64,000 bases of DNA from Blepharisma japonicum (Eukaryota > Ciliophora > Heterotrichea > Heterotrichida > Blepharismidae), in contig CATKHK010000060.1 in the NCBI GenBank assembly GCA_949751835.1, positions 124,001 through 188,000 on the forward strand, in the 5' to 3' direction. The notes beneath the pieces are model-generated. The model did not search any database and had not been told where the DNA came from. It saw only the letters and a list, made by a program, of their open reading frames with translations. Both the position numbers and the translations under genes were made by a program. Shown here one piece after another: positions 21,555 to 32,305 of this stretch. Numbering within the stretch: position 1 is the first letter of the stretch; every line of letters begins with the position of its first letter.

Positions 21555-24230
21555 ATGGGAAATTGTGCTCAGACAAAAAATTCAAATAAATCAAAATCAA
21601 AGATATCACGAAAGATTTCTTTTAATTTAAAGTCTGCGGCGTCTGATCCCACTGCAAAAACTTCAGGACTTATCTCTGTAGGATCAAATCCATACTCCAC
21701 TGGTCCTAACACTGACAAAAAATCAACAAGAATTTTTCTTACCCCTAAGGCCTCTGAGCACTCCAAAACTTTCTTCCGAACTCCTAATGGTAGGAAAAAA
21801 ACTGCAGCACAAAACTTTTTACGCAGCAAAGAAACAAGTGATGAATATAAAACAAATCAAATAAAAAGTGAAAATGATTATCAGATTATTCGAAAAGCAA
21901 TAGAAGGCATTATTCTTCTGAATTCTTTACCAAAAATGATTCTTGATTTGGTTATCTCGGAGATGAGCTTATATTCATTACATAAAAATGATATTTTATT
22001 CAGCCAGGATGAATATGGAAATACTTTATTTATTGTCGCTTCAGGAAAATTAGGGATATTTGCTGATGAGATTTCTAAAGGGTCGCTTAAAAGAGGACAA
22101 TATATTGGAGAAATCGCTTTAATGCACAGCTTTAAGCATGGAGTGACTGTAAAAGCTTTAGAAAATTCTTTACTTTGGGGAATTGATAGGAAAAATTTTA
22201 GATTAGCAATAGAAAGCATAAGTACAAATATTTACAACGACAATAAAAATCTAATAGAAAATTCAATAATATTCAGACAATTGACTATATCTCAAAAAGA
22301 AAAAATTTTAGATATAATTATCACCCAAGAATTTTCAGATGGAGAAATTATCGTAAATGAAGGAGACTTAAGTGAATTTATTTATATCATAAAAGAAGGA
22401 GTAGCTATATGTAAGAAAAATAGCATGGATATTAAAGAACTTAAAAGAGGAGACTATTTCGGAGAGCAATCTCTTCTTTATAAAACGAAAAAATTAATGT
22501 GTGTAGTGTCAAAAGGGAAAACCAAAATATTGTGTTTAAGCAAAAGTGATATTTATAGAGTTCTTGGGGATTTTTTACAAAAAATTTTATATAAAAATTG
22601 CATTAAAAAAGTTATAAAAAAGAATGAAATATTACAACAGCTGAGTGAAGACCAAATTTTTACTATAATTAATAATGTGAAAACAAAGAATTATATGAAA
22701 GATGAAAATCTATCAATTTCAAGTGAAAATGGGCCTAGTTTATTTTTTATATTAAATGGATCCATCAAATCAGTTCACATGAATTGTGAATATATACAAG
22801 GCCAGTGTATTGGAGATAGAGAAATGCTAAATCCAGAACAAATTAACGACGATGAATATATAAGCACTGCAAATACTGATATAGCTGAAATAACAATTAG
22901 TAAATTTCAGGAGTGCATAGGGGGAAGTTTAGAAAATATTATTAATCAAAACGATGTGATAAAAATTCTTAAAGGTATAGCTCTTTTCGATCCTATTCCA
23001 AACCATAAATTAAAGCAGCTTATAAGCGTTATAAATATATGTGAATTTAGCGATAAGCAATCATTATACTTGGAAGGATCAGAGGCGGACTGCTTTTTTA
23101 TTGTAATATCAGGTAGGGTTGATATATTACAAGACGATGCCAAGGTTCAAACATTTAAAACTGGGCATTTATTTGGTGTAGAAGTTTTTAATCTGGATAA
23201 ACATAGAACACAATCTGCAATATCTCATGGAAACTCTGTTGTATATGCTATTGAATATCAAGAATTTATTGATACTATTGGTGAAAATCTTCATAAAGTT
23301 ATCAAAAAATATACACAGCTTCATATTGAAGAATTTAACTTGAGAAATTTTTATGTTATAAAAAGTCTGAGCAATAATAAACATACACATCTTTTCCTTG
23401 TTGTTCAAAAATATTCAAAGCAGCTGTATACATTAAAAATCACAGAAAAAACTCGTGTTTTTAATCATAATATTTCTGAAAAACTATTAGAGTTACGATA
23501 TCCGTTACTTTCCAATATATTAGCTCACAAAGAAGATGAAGAAAGAATTTATCAATTAGAAGAGTTTGTGAAAGGATCAGATTTATATGAAATTTTAAAA
23601 GAATTAGGCCAGTTTTCGAATAATACTGCAAAATTCTATACAGCCTGTATAATCTTGATAATGGAAAAATTGCATGAATTAGGAATTATGCACAGAGATT
23701 ATAAACCAGAAAATATAATGATAGACGAAGACGGATATCCAAAACTCATTGATTTTAATGCAGCAAAAATTATTAATGGGCGCACTTACACTGTCATCGG
23801 AACTCCACACTACATGGCCCCAGAAGTTATTTTAGGTATAGGCTACAATTTCTCAGCTGAGTACTGAAGTTTAGGTATAATAATTTACGAATTTTTATAT
23901 GGAAAATTACCTTTCGGCGATAGCTATGATGATCCATACACAATTTACCAACAAATCCTCCAAAATAGCTTAGAATATCCTGACTCACCAAGAATCAAAT
24001 CCGAAGTAAGACATTTATTATCCCAGCTATTAAGCAAAAACCCAGCCTTACGAAAGAATCACGATTCCTTGAAGCTTCACCCTTGATTTCATAGTATAGA
24101 CTGGGAAGAATTATCAGACCGATCCTTATCCCCGCCATACAACCCTCCAGCACACAGCATGTACTCCGAAATAGCTGAAGCAATACGAAACAAAGAAGAC
24201 CCTCTTTATGTGATGATGCTGAAAAATTAA
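21555..24230 (+). CDS. Divergent protein kinase with cyclic-nucleotide-binding-like domains (PKG-like)
   Basis: An 891-residue protein, ATG to TAA, with TGA Trp codons at 23865-23867 and 24085-24087. The N-terminus MGNCAQ has Gly2 and Cys4 for possible lipid anchoring, then a basic Ser/Lys-rich region to about residue 100. Four cyclic-nucleotide-binding-like modules follow; their cassettes read RGQYIGEIALM, RGDYFGEQSLL, IQGQCIGDREML and TGHLFGVEVFN. The arginine that normally contacts the cyclic phosphate is missing in all four as far as I can see. The C-terminal kinase domain has TLKITE (ATP-site Lys), HRDYKPENIM, then LIDFNAAK with Asn in place of DFG glycine, and GTPHYMAPEVI. The Gly-rich loop is replaced by SLSNNKHTHLF. 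This is the layout of ciliate and apicomplexan PKG, but both halves are divergent. Confidence 0.85.
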
Positions 24231-24295
24231 TGCTAAATTATTAGTTAAATAATATATAGAGTTATTTATTTTTTATTTGCTTGTTCGTAACTCCT

Positions 24296-27053
24296 CTATT
24301 TATGATTAGACACATTTACATTTCCATGACTGTAAATTGACAGTAACAGTGTTGCGATTTCTTCTAGGACAACTAAGTCTTCATCTCTGGATTGATGAAG
24401 GACTTTTACAATAAGTTGGTAGAAGTTATGTTTATCTAGGAGCTGCCTAGGCTTTGGGTGCCTTCCCACAACCCCTAAAAGTAGCTCTAAGCAGTTTTTT
24501 ATTTTTCCTGGCTCTTTTCGACTGTCGCTTAGTTTGACAAAAAGGTTCTGCAAAAAGGATTCTCTGTATCCGAATTCTTTGCATAGCTTTTCTGAACTAT
24601 TTATAATTTTTAGCATGCATTGTAAAGATTGAACAGAATGCAAAGAATCTGAAAAAGTTTCTATTAATTTTTGTATAAAATTCTCATTTATCATATATTC
24701 TTCACATTTAATTGGCTCCAAGTTTACTCATAAAGCAATTGCATCAAATACTGGAGGGTATTTAATAAGCAGATTGGAAAATATTGGCAATACATTGTGG
24801 TTATGCAAATGGGCACGGCATGCAGGTGATGCTGATATGAAGCTGCACAAAAGAGATATACTGATTTGGGCAGCTTTTCCTGGCTGATCAATAATTTCAA
24901 GGAGAGTTGGAATTATCCCAGCAATGACTGCTTGTTCTTGTCTCGCAGGACTCATCATGCATAAGTAGTTAAGAGCTGTGAGCACAGCTAGTCTAATTTC
25001 TGGGGCTTGGTCTTTGTTTATTATTCTTACTAAATCAGCAACAAATCCTATATTTTCAAGCCTATTTTGAAGAGTCCTATCACTTGCTAAATAAGTCAAT
25101 GCCCTCAAAATCTGCAATTTTGGTTGAATAGGTAATGAATGCATGGTTGAAATAATAATTATCAATGTATCTTCTTCACAGAACTTCATCAACACACTTC
25201 TCGGTCCCTAAAATATCTTTTACAGTTGAAAACGCCAATATTAAATCTGCAGTTTTCTGCAAATGAGTCAGATGGTCTGGGTTCCCATTCAGATTGTCAA
25301 GTGTCAATGCTAGTCTTTCAATAACCCCACAACTTGCTCATATTCTTAAATATTCTTCTCTTTGTTCTGTCATTAATTCTAACAAGCAGTCAATTCCAAG
25401 GATAATCAACTCATGGTTTTCTTCATAATTAGGGTCTAATAGCTTTATTATTGCTTCTATACCTCCAGAGGACAGCATAAGTTTTATTATATGCTGACTG
25501 GACTGAAAAAGCTGGCCGATTAAATAAGCTGCTTCAATTCTTAGCTCTTTATAGTATTCTTCACCAATATATCGTAGCGCTACTGTAAGCAAACCTGTAC
25601 AAGCAGCCATTTCTTGCATATTTTGGTCATTCTCACATAATAAATTTACACACTGAAGAGCAAGATGAAGCGTTTCTGAAGCTTCTAATTCATCTAAAAT
25701 TTGTTTCAGAATAGGAATAGCAGGTGACGATAACTCTTTTAAATTAGGATGACACTTTAATAAATCTAGAAACTCTGGTAAAACAGCATCAAGATTTTGA
25801 AAAGTGTCTAGCGCGTCTAGCATCTTTTCTAGCTCATTAGCTTCTGATTGGTTTCATTGATGTATAATTGATTCTTCATTCTCTGGGCTCGACTTTCTTG
25901 TATCTTTCAGCTGATTTACAGCTGTGAAATACCCAAATTCATTAGACTCCACTTTTGTGCTTTTATTAGTCAAATTAATATTGCTATACTTTTTACTATC
26001 AGTTGGTTTTATTTTAAGCTCTTTTACTGTGCTGATTTTTTCTTCATATTCATGGTCATCATCCACAAGGACATGTTCTTCAAAAATTAGATTTTTTTCA
26101 GGCGGGGATGGGACTTGAATATCTAAATTTATAGGGACAATTGTTTGTATATCTTCGTCAGACTCTTGAGTTGTGTTAGTTATAGGCTCAACTTCTTCAT
26201 GAATTGGGATTTTTTCATTTAAATTTGGCTTTATCCAAGGATGCATAAGCAAAGTAGGAGCATCGACTCTTACGATTGGCTCTTTTTGGAAACATTTTAA
26301 TAAAAAATCCTTCAGGTCTGGGGAAATATTTCCAGGCAAAGGAGGACAGTCATCTTGAACTATTCTATAAAGTGCTGACATGGTTTCTAGCTCGAAATAA
26401 GGAGGATACCCTGTGAGGAGCTCTATTACAGTGCAGCCTAGGCTTCATATATCGCATGCAGTTGTACAAAAACCAGTCTGTTCTACAATTTCTGGGGCCA
26501 TCCAGTAAGGAGTCCCCACTATGCTCATACTTTTAGTGCTTTCAGTCAATTTCATAGCTACTCCAAAATCAGCCAATTTTACAACACCTTCTTTAGTTGT
26601 CAATAAATTTGCACCCTTTATGTCTCTATGGACAACACCTTGAGAATGAAGGTAGCATAAACCTTCAAGGACTTGTTTTGTGAAATGAGCTACAAGATTC
26701 TCTTGGAAAGGGCTGAATTTTTTTATAATGGCGGCTAATGAGCCGCTTTCGATAAATTCCAATACTATGTTGAGATACTGATCAGAAGATATGACATCTA
26801 AATAAAACTAACCTATATATTTAACGATGTTTTGGTGGGATAAACGTTTCATTAGGTTAATTTCTTTGTGTATTGAGGAAATTTGATCTTCTGACACATT
26901 TACGACTGAAATTTGTTTTATTGCGACTATTTGAGCTGTTTCTTTGTTTAGGGCTTTATAAACTTTCCCAAAAGCCCCTTTACCAATGCAGTCTCCAAGT
27001 TGCTATGTAGTATTTACATAATTGCCTATTGTTTTGCTTTGAGGTTTATCCAT
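24296..27053 (-). CDS. MAP3K-epsilon/Cdc7-like kinase with C-terminal helical repeats, four exons
   Basis: A 903-residue protein encoded by 27053-27018, 26812... read leftward as exons 27018-27053, 26813-27002, 25224-26797 and 24296-25207. The N-terminal kinase domain has [40 protein letters not shown] and [16 protein letters not shown], a combination typical of STE kinases of the Cdc7/MAP3K-epsilon group. A low-complexity acidic linker (about residues 280-400) leads to armadillo/HEAT-like repeats ([39 protein letters not shown]) to the end. That two-part layout matches MAP3K-epsilon, which in plants and fungi-related pathways acts in division signalling; the role here is inferred. Several Trp are TGA. 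It is convergent with the preceding kinase gene, 65 bp away. Confidence 0.85.
25208..25223 (-). other. 16-nt intron in the MAP3K-epsilon-like gene
   Basis: Coding strand GTAAAAGATATTTTAG, phase 0. It is the only intron here of 16 nt. Removal shifts the frame so that LAFST joins [14 protein letters not shown] and restores the repeat region. A remains at position 10. Confidence 0.85.
26798..26812 (-). other. 15-nt intron in the MAP3K-epsilon-like gene
   Basis: Coding strand GTTAGTTTTATTTAG, phase 1, the only one here beginning GTT. Retention gives TAG; removal joins NIVKYI to [15 protein letters not shown]. Confidence 0.9.
27003..27017 (-). other. 15-nt intron in the MAP3K-epsilon-like gene
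   Basis: Coding strand GTAAATACTACATAG, phase 0. Retention gives TAG; removal joins [12 protein letters not shown] to [16 protein letters not shown], completing the Gly-rich loop region. Confidence 0.95.
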
Positions 27054-27262
27054 AATAATCTTATAATTAAAGCATTACATGCAATTATAAAAATGAAAAA
27101 AGCTTACATTTATCATTCTTTAAAAATTCTTATACACTAAAGAAAAACGGTTCTGCAATTTTTAAAATGACTTTAATTTCAACTATAAATTCTCGATACC
27201 AATTGCTAAAGTTGCATATTCATCTCTAGGATAAGAAGGATTGATTTATTTAAAAGTTAATA

Positions 27263-28152
27263 TTAAGAAGTGGAAAAATTTAAACTGCTCGTTAATTGAT
27301 GCTCTTCATAAGGCCTAATATCTCTTATTTTCTTTTCTTGATCCTTTTTCCAAGCATACTTTGAGAAAAAGAATATCATAAAACCCCCAAGAATCAATAA
27401 ATATGCTATTCAAATTAGAGGCAAATCAAGTCCTTCAAGAGTTATTGGTGAAGACATAAAATAACTTGCTGTACACGAGCTCTGACATTCATCACATCCA
27501 CATTGTGTAATATTAGTATACCCAAACGCACTCACCACATTTGAATTACAAGGCAAAAGTTCAAATCCAAAGCTTCAGGCCTATCAGAAAACAAAAAAAT
27601 CGGCAAATTGAGGTTAAGAGGACACCAATCTTCCTCTTGAAATTGTAAAAATCCTTTAGGATCTTGCATTTCTGGATATTCCTCTACAACTGAGCATTTT
27701 TTGCAGGATTGATAAAGTTCAAGGATAAGGAATTTGTGACAGTAAAATTAGAAAGCATTGCCCAAATTTGTTGATTATATAAAGAGATATTTACTATGGC
27801 TACAAGTCCAGCTTGTACAAATTCTGCTTGATGAGGACTACATATATAGGTGCACTACATGTATTTCAAGTTAGATGCACAAATATCACAGCTACCCATA
27901 GAATTCCCATGTGTCATATCTATGAGAAAATATTTATAATTCATAAGTTCATTCTGATCATAATTACAACAAACCTCATGACCTAAAAATGTGGGACATG
28001 CATATGGAGCTGAAATTTTCCATAAAAAGAGGTGATGGCGGGCTTATTGGCTGAGAAGTGTCACAATTAAAAGAGAGGGAAGTTACAATGTTGAGTGAAG
28101 GAACACAAAGCAAGTGCTTTGGTTGCTAGCAAACTAGCAATAGCTTCTCCAT
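27263..28152 (-). pseudogene. Broken tandem copy of the NPC1-N-domain-like gene
   Basis: It aligns along its whole length with the intact gene in unit B, from ATG at 28150-28152 to TAA at 27263-27265, but the frame is destroyed. Seen directly: rearranged bases in the signal-peptide region with an early TAG, a 2-nt deletion near 28013, an in-frame TAG at 27855-27857 where the intact gene has a TGA Trp, and 1-nt deletions near 27720 and 27563. The C-terminal membrane helix and tail are still readable (SKYAWKKDQEKK, then YEEHQLTSSL). No 15-nt intron explains these breaks. It looks like a recent loss of one of two tandem genes. Confidence 0.85.
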
Positions 28153-28554
28153 ATTTATTAGGTTTCCTATATTTATGAGGGTTTATAATCAATTTAAGCA
28201 ATTCTAGGTAACTAACTGTATCAGTTTTTTAAAAAATCTTATAGCATTTATAGAATCTATGGATATATTATTAAATTGTTATAAAGAATGAAATATCACT
28301 GGCGCTAGAATTTCAAAGGAAAATTTATAGACCATTTGAAGATTTGGAAGAATCGATTCGTTACTTTCTACTTTTTGTATAAGTTATGTGACTGAGTAGT
28401 TTTATATTTAAAATTATTGCTAAGTGAAAAAGAAAAACAATTCTTCAATTTTTAAACTAACTTTAAGCTCAATTATGAATTCTTTATATTTATTTCTAAA
28501 GTGACATATATTAATCTCTAGGATGAGAAGGATTGACTATTGTAAAAATTAATA
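28153..28554. other. Spacer between the duplicated genes
   Basis: 402 bp that are the 5' flank of the pseudogene and the 3' flank of the intact gene; both parts are duplicated on the other side. No other feature. Confidence 0.7.
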
Positions 28555-29448
28555 TTAAGAAGCCGAACTATTCAAACTGTCTGTTAATTGATGCTCTTCA
28601 TAAGGCCTGATATCTCTCATTTTCTTTTCTTGATGCTTTTTCCAAGCATACTTTGAAAAAAAGATTATCATCGAAATCCCAAGAATCACTAAATATGATA
28701 TTCCAACCAGAGGCCAATCAAGTCCTTCAAGAGTTGTTGGTGAAGACACATAATAACTTGCTGCACAAGAACTTAAGCAGTTATTACATGTGCATGGCTG
28801 AATATTATACCCAAACATGCTCGTTATATTTAAATTGCAAGTCAAAAGTTCTAAATCCAAAGCTTCAGGTCCATCAGAAAATATAAAAGTCGTCCAAATA
28901 AATTCAATAGAAATCCCTTCATACCCTTGAAATTGTAAAAATCCTTCAGGACTTTGCATTGCTGAAACTTCTGTGACATAAGGGCATTTTTGGCAGGATT
29001 GATAAATTTCACAAGATAAGGAATTCGTGACTGTGAAATTAGTAAGCATTGTCATTACTTTTTGCTGAGGACTCACAGGGTTAGGGACTGGTATTACAGG
29101 TCCAGCTTGTACGAATTGTGCTTGATTAGGATTGCATGTAAAGTGGCATCACATGTATTTCATGTTAGACGCACAAATATCGCAGCCACCCACAGAATGC
29201 CCAAATGTCTCATCTATTAGAAAATATTTATAATTCATAGCTGAATTCTGCTCATCGTTGCAGCAAACTTCTTGTCCTAAAAAGGTGGGACATGCATATG
29301 GAGCTGTGAAATTTTCCATAAAAGGAGGGGATGGTGGGTTAACTGGCTTAGGAGTGTCACAATTATAAGGAGGGTCGTCACAATGCTGGGTGAAGGAACA
29401 CAATGCAAGTGCTTGTGTTGTTAACAAACTGAACAATAGCTTCTCCAT
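28555..29448 (-). CDS. Stand-alone NPC1 N-terminal-domain-like membrane protein
   Basis: A 297-residue protein: signal peptide (MEKLLFSLLTTQALALC), a cysteine-rich ectodomain of about 215 residues, one transmembrane helix (VGISYLVILGISMIIFFSK) and a short charged tail. The ectodomain follows the cysteine plan of the Niemann-Pick C1 N-terminal sterol-binding domain: CPTFLGQEVCCNDEQ near residue 55, then GGCDICASNMKYMWCHFTCN with PNQAQF, later LLTCNLNITSM and CTCNNCLSSCAASYY just before the membrane. In NPC1 this domain binds cholesterol in the lysosome and precedes a 13-span transporter body; here the body is absent and the gene ends after one helix. The Trp in KYMWCHF is TGA (29149-29151). 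Ligand binding is inferred, not shown. Confidence 0.75.
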
Positions 29449-30097
29449 ATTTATGTATAATCAATTTAAGCGATTTTAGGTAACTAATTGTATCAGTTTT
29501 TTTGAAATCTTATTAGCATTGAGAGAATCTATGGCTAATATTATTAAAACTTGTGATAAATAATGAAATATCACTGTTGCTAGAATTTTAGAGGAAAATT
29601 CAGAGACCATGCAAAGACTTTTGGAATATAGTTGTTTCTTTCTACCCTTTGAATGAGTTTTATGGATAAGTAGCTTTATATTTTTAATTATTGATAGAAC
29701 CCGTAATTAATATTTGATGTTTTAAGCCAAATAATCAGCTTAATTTCTTTTGTGTAATTTTAACTGAAAGGAGAGGAAAAAGTTCGCCCAACATGTCCAC
29801 GAAAAATTAAGCTCTGAATCAGTAGAATATAGCTTAATTTATGCTGTCATATACTATTTTGCAATTTTTTGGCTTGGTTTGGTCTTCTTTCAGTTCTTAC
29901 TCTTCTAAAATTAGCAAAATATTTTTGCTTAAAAATTTAAAGAGTTTTATTTCATTGATTTTTGGCGTTAGGAAAATTAAGATGCTATCAAAACTCCAAT
30001 TCCTATCAGTATAATTGTAAGTTCATAATGAGGATAACTTATCACCAGCATTAAAAGAGTCTAATAAAACGTAAATTTATCATAAAGAGGTTTCATA
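29449..30097. other. Intergenic, partly duplicated flank
   Basis: 649 bp. The first 250 bp are the 5' flank of the intact NPC1-N-like gene and match the flank of the pseudogene. The remaining 400 bp show nothing recognisable. Confidence 0.6.
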
Positions 30098-30805
30098 TTA
30101 TTTTACTATTGGATTATTATGAATTTTTGGCTGCGGATAAAAGCTTTCAAGAACTTTAAACTGCGCTTTCAAAGTAAATTGAGCCAAATCAAAAAATGTA
30201 TTGACTGCACTTTTTTGTAGGTATAGACTGTCAATTTGTCCTTCCAAAAAGCTCCAAGTTTTACTATAGTCTGGACTATCAGTAAGAAAATACACCTCAG
30301 TAAACAAATAAGCTTTCCCATATGCAGCTCTTGCAGCTAAAAATTGAGGTATGACATAATGGAAAGGTGATGGTTTTTCCCCGCTCAGATTCAGCACTGT
30401 ATCCCATGTATTTAAAAGAATTCTTGTCGTATTCAATACATTGCTGGGAGAAGCACTCAGTGTCATAGCTTCTTTTCACACATTTTTATAAGGAATTATG
30501 TATTCCATTCTCCTCTTTGTGTAAAAGTAGACTTTTCCTTTTGTATTCATAATTTTTAAGCTAGAAGATGACGATTCTTCATTTAATTGTTCTTGTCAAG
30601 ACTCCATTAGGTGGTGTACAAGGGCAACTGGGCCTTCTGGGAAAAGATGTCCGACAATTGCCTAATTTGAAAATACTGGTGACACTGAGATTTCTTTAGC
30701 AGCAACTTGGAAGAGGTTTGGGGAAAACCCAAGGGTGGGGACAAGCTCTTGGCTTTTCAGCAAAATAAGCTTTCTTAGCTCGCGAAGTTTTCCAGCAGAG
30801 TGCAT
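30098..30805 (-). CDS. COQ9: Ubiquinone biosynthesis protein COQ9, two exons
   Basis: A 230-residue protein encoded by 30805-30677 and 30661-30098 around a 15-nt intron. It shows the COQ9 plan: LVPTLGFSPNLFQVAAKEI, VSPAIVGHLFPEGPVALVHH, RRMEYIIPYKNVWKEAM and, in the C-terminal half, FLTDSPDYSKTWSFLEGQID, matching the Asp-Ser-Ser-Pro-Asp and Thr-Trp-Arg-Phe-Leu region of the family. COQ9 is a lipid-binding TetR-fold protein that supports COQ7 in mitochondrial ubiquinone synthesis. Trp codons at two positions are TGA. No convincing N-terminal targeting sequence is visible beyond a short basic stretch (GKLRELRKLILLK). An in-frame stop 9 nt upstream of the ATG supports this start. Confidence 0.85.
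30662..30676 (-). other. 15-nt intron in COQ9
   Basis: Coding strand GTATTTTCAAATTAG, phase 0. Retention gives TAG; removal joins KEISVSP to AIVGHLFPEGP within a conserved COQ9 block. Confidence 0.95.
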
Positions 30806-31432
30806 GAAAGATTATTAATATTAAATTGATATGGAGAGAGACACTAGGGGTTCAAAAAGAAGGAAGGATTAATTTGAGGGTATTTATGAACCATAAGAAA
30901 ACAGTTTTAGGTTAAGAAAGCTTTCTAGAGTGCTGAAAAGGCTAATTTTAGCATTTTGAAAGCAGAATAAAGCATAGGCAAGTTGAACAAATTACTGCTA
31001 GAGCGCAGAATTTGCAAGCTAAGGTGTTGATATGCAAAACCATTTTAGTAGCATATACCTTCAACTTGCTATTGCAGATGAATTAACCCTTTTATTTCTT
31101 GGATAGATGATCATTAAGAAATCTAAAAAAGTCTTGGTCACTATAGAGCACGATTTTTAAAAATATTTAGACAAAAATTTCCTTTATATTATCAAAAATT
31201 CAAGGAAATTATAGATCATCTATATAATGGAGAAACTGCCTGAGATTTAAGAAATTATTTATTCAAAATAACAAATTTAGTTCTTTTAGCCCTTTTCTCC
31301 TCTTAAATCAAGACTCTAAAAATGTCTCAAATTTAATGATTTTGATTATACAAAATTTAATTTCCATAAGAAAATTAAATATGCTAAAAACGTCCCAAAG
31401 TCTCTAAATTCCATAATTCAACATTATATTTC
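30806..31432. other. Intergenic between divergent genes
   Basis: 627 bp of AT-rich DNA. It should hold the promoters of COQ9 and of the FLYWCH-like gene. Nothing else recognised. Confidence 0.6.
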
Positions 31433-31951
31433 ATGGATAACTATATTTATTACTGAAGCAGTTCATACAAAGATAGAATTTACTTCAAATGCTCACATTC
31501 AAAGTGTCCTTCAAGGATCACAATCGACTGTAAAAATAAATCCTACAATATTTCTAAAGATCATCGAGGAAAGCATTTTCCAAAAACGAGCATATCTTCC
31601 GTTGATATAAACAATTTTGTTAAAGACCCAATCGCAATTGGGAAAGTTGCTATCAATGTTGAAAACACTGATAGGAAACAAAAGAAAGCAGCCATTGATG
31701 TTTTCTTCGAAAATCCTGAGTGTGCAAATACGTTCGCTAAGGATGCTGTAGATAAAAGATTTGCAATAAGTGCTTATGTTTTTGAAAATGTACTTACAAA
31801 TCTTAAAGAATCCAAGAAGAAGTATATGACACTCCTAAAAATGATAATACTCGTAGAGTCTCAAGATAAAGTTATGAGGATGATTAAAGAAAATCCTAGC
31901 TTTATTGAGCGATCTAAAATTTTCACCAAAGGGATTAAGGATAACGAATAA
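31433..31951 (+). CDS. Small FLYWCH-like zinc-binding protein
   Basis: A 172-residue frame, ATG to TAA, interrupted under the standard code by a TGA at codon 8 that fits Trp. The N-terminal 50 residues look like a WRKY/FLYWCH-type zinc module: DNYIYYWSSSYKDRIYFKC, then SHSKCPSRITID, then ISKDHRGKH, giving Cys-x4-Cys and His-x3-His ligands on a beta-strand frame. Such modules bind DNA and often occur in MULE transposases and proteins derived from them. The remaining 110 residues are helical and Lys-rich (NTDRKQKKAAIDVFFENPEC, VMRMIKENPSFIERSKIF) and unrecognised. No transposase catalytic domain is present. Base composition is less AT-rich than the surrounding spacer, supporting a coding role. 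Whether it is host gene or transposon relic is open. Confidence 0.6.
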
Positions 31952-32305
31952 AATTATCTAGAGAAAATTAAAATTTTATCATGGAAAATTAATATGAAAT
32001 TATTCTACTTTTTATGAAGAAAAATGCATTTATTCTCCATCTGAATTATCTATTGATAAAACATAGCAATATAGGAGAGAAGCTATTTTTGTACATCAAA
32101 AAACAAAAGTTTATGTTTATTAATCTCGATAATTAAAGGTTTTTTTGTGGCTTAAATTTATACTTTTAAATATTAAATCATTAAAATTACATCTGCTATA
32201 ATGTTTATTTTAATTTTATGCTTATAATAATACCAAAAAACTATATTATAACTGGATAAAATGTTTTCTATTGCTATTGAATTTTTACTTAATTAATAAA
32301 ATTAG
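31952..32305. other. Intergenic between convergent genes
   Basis: 354 bp of very AT-rich DNA between the FLYWCH-like gene and the 3' end of the giant EF-hand gene. Nothing recognised. Confidence 0.6.

Larger units (their letters stand above)
27139..29696. repeat. Tandem duplication, two units of about 1.28 kb
   Basis: Unit A (about 27139-28430) and unit B (about 28431-29696) are direct repeats that include an NPC1-N-like gene plus its flanks. The shared 3' flank (CTCTAGGAT, GAAGGATTGA) and 5' flank (AGGTAACTAA, TGTATCAGTTTTTT, GAAATATCACTG) align throughout. Unit B carries the intact gene and unit A the broken one. Confidence 0.9.
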
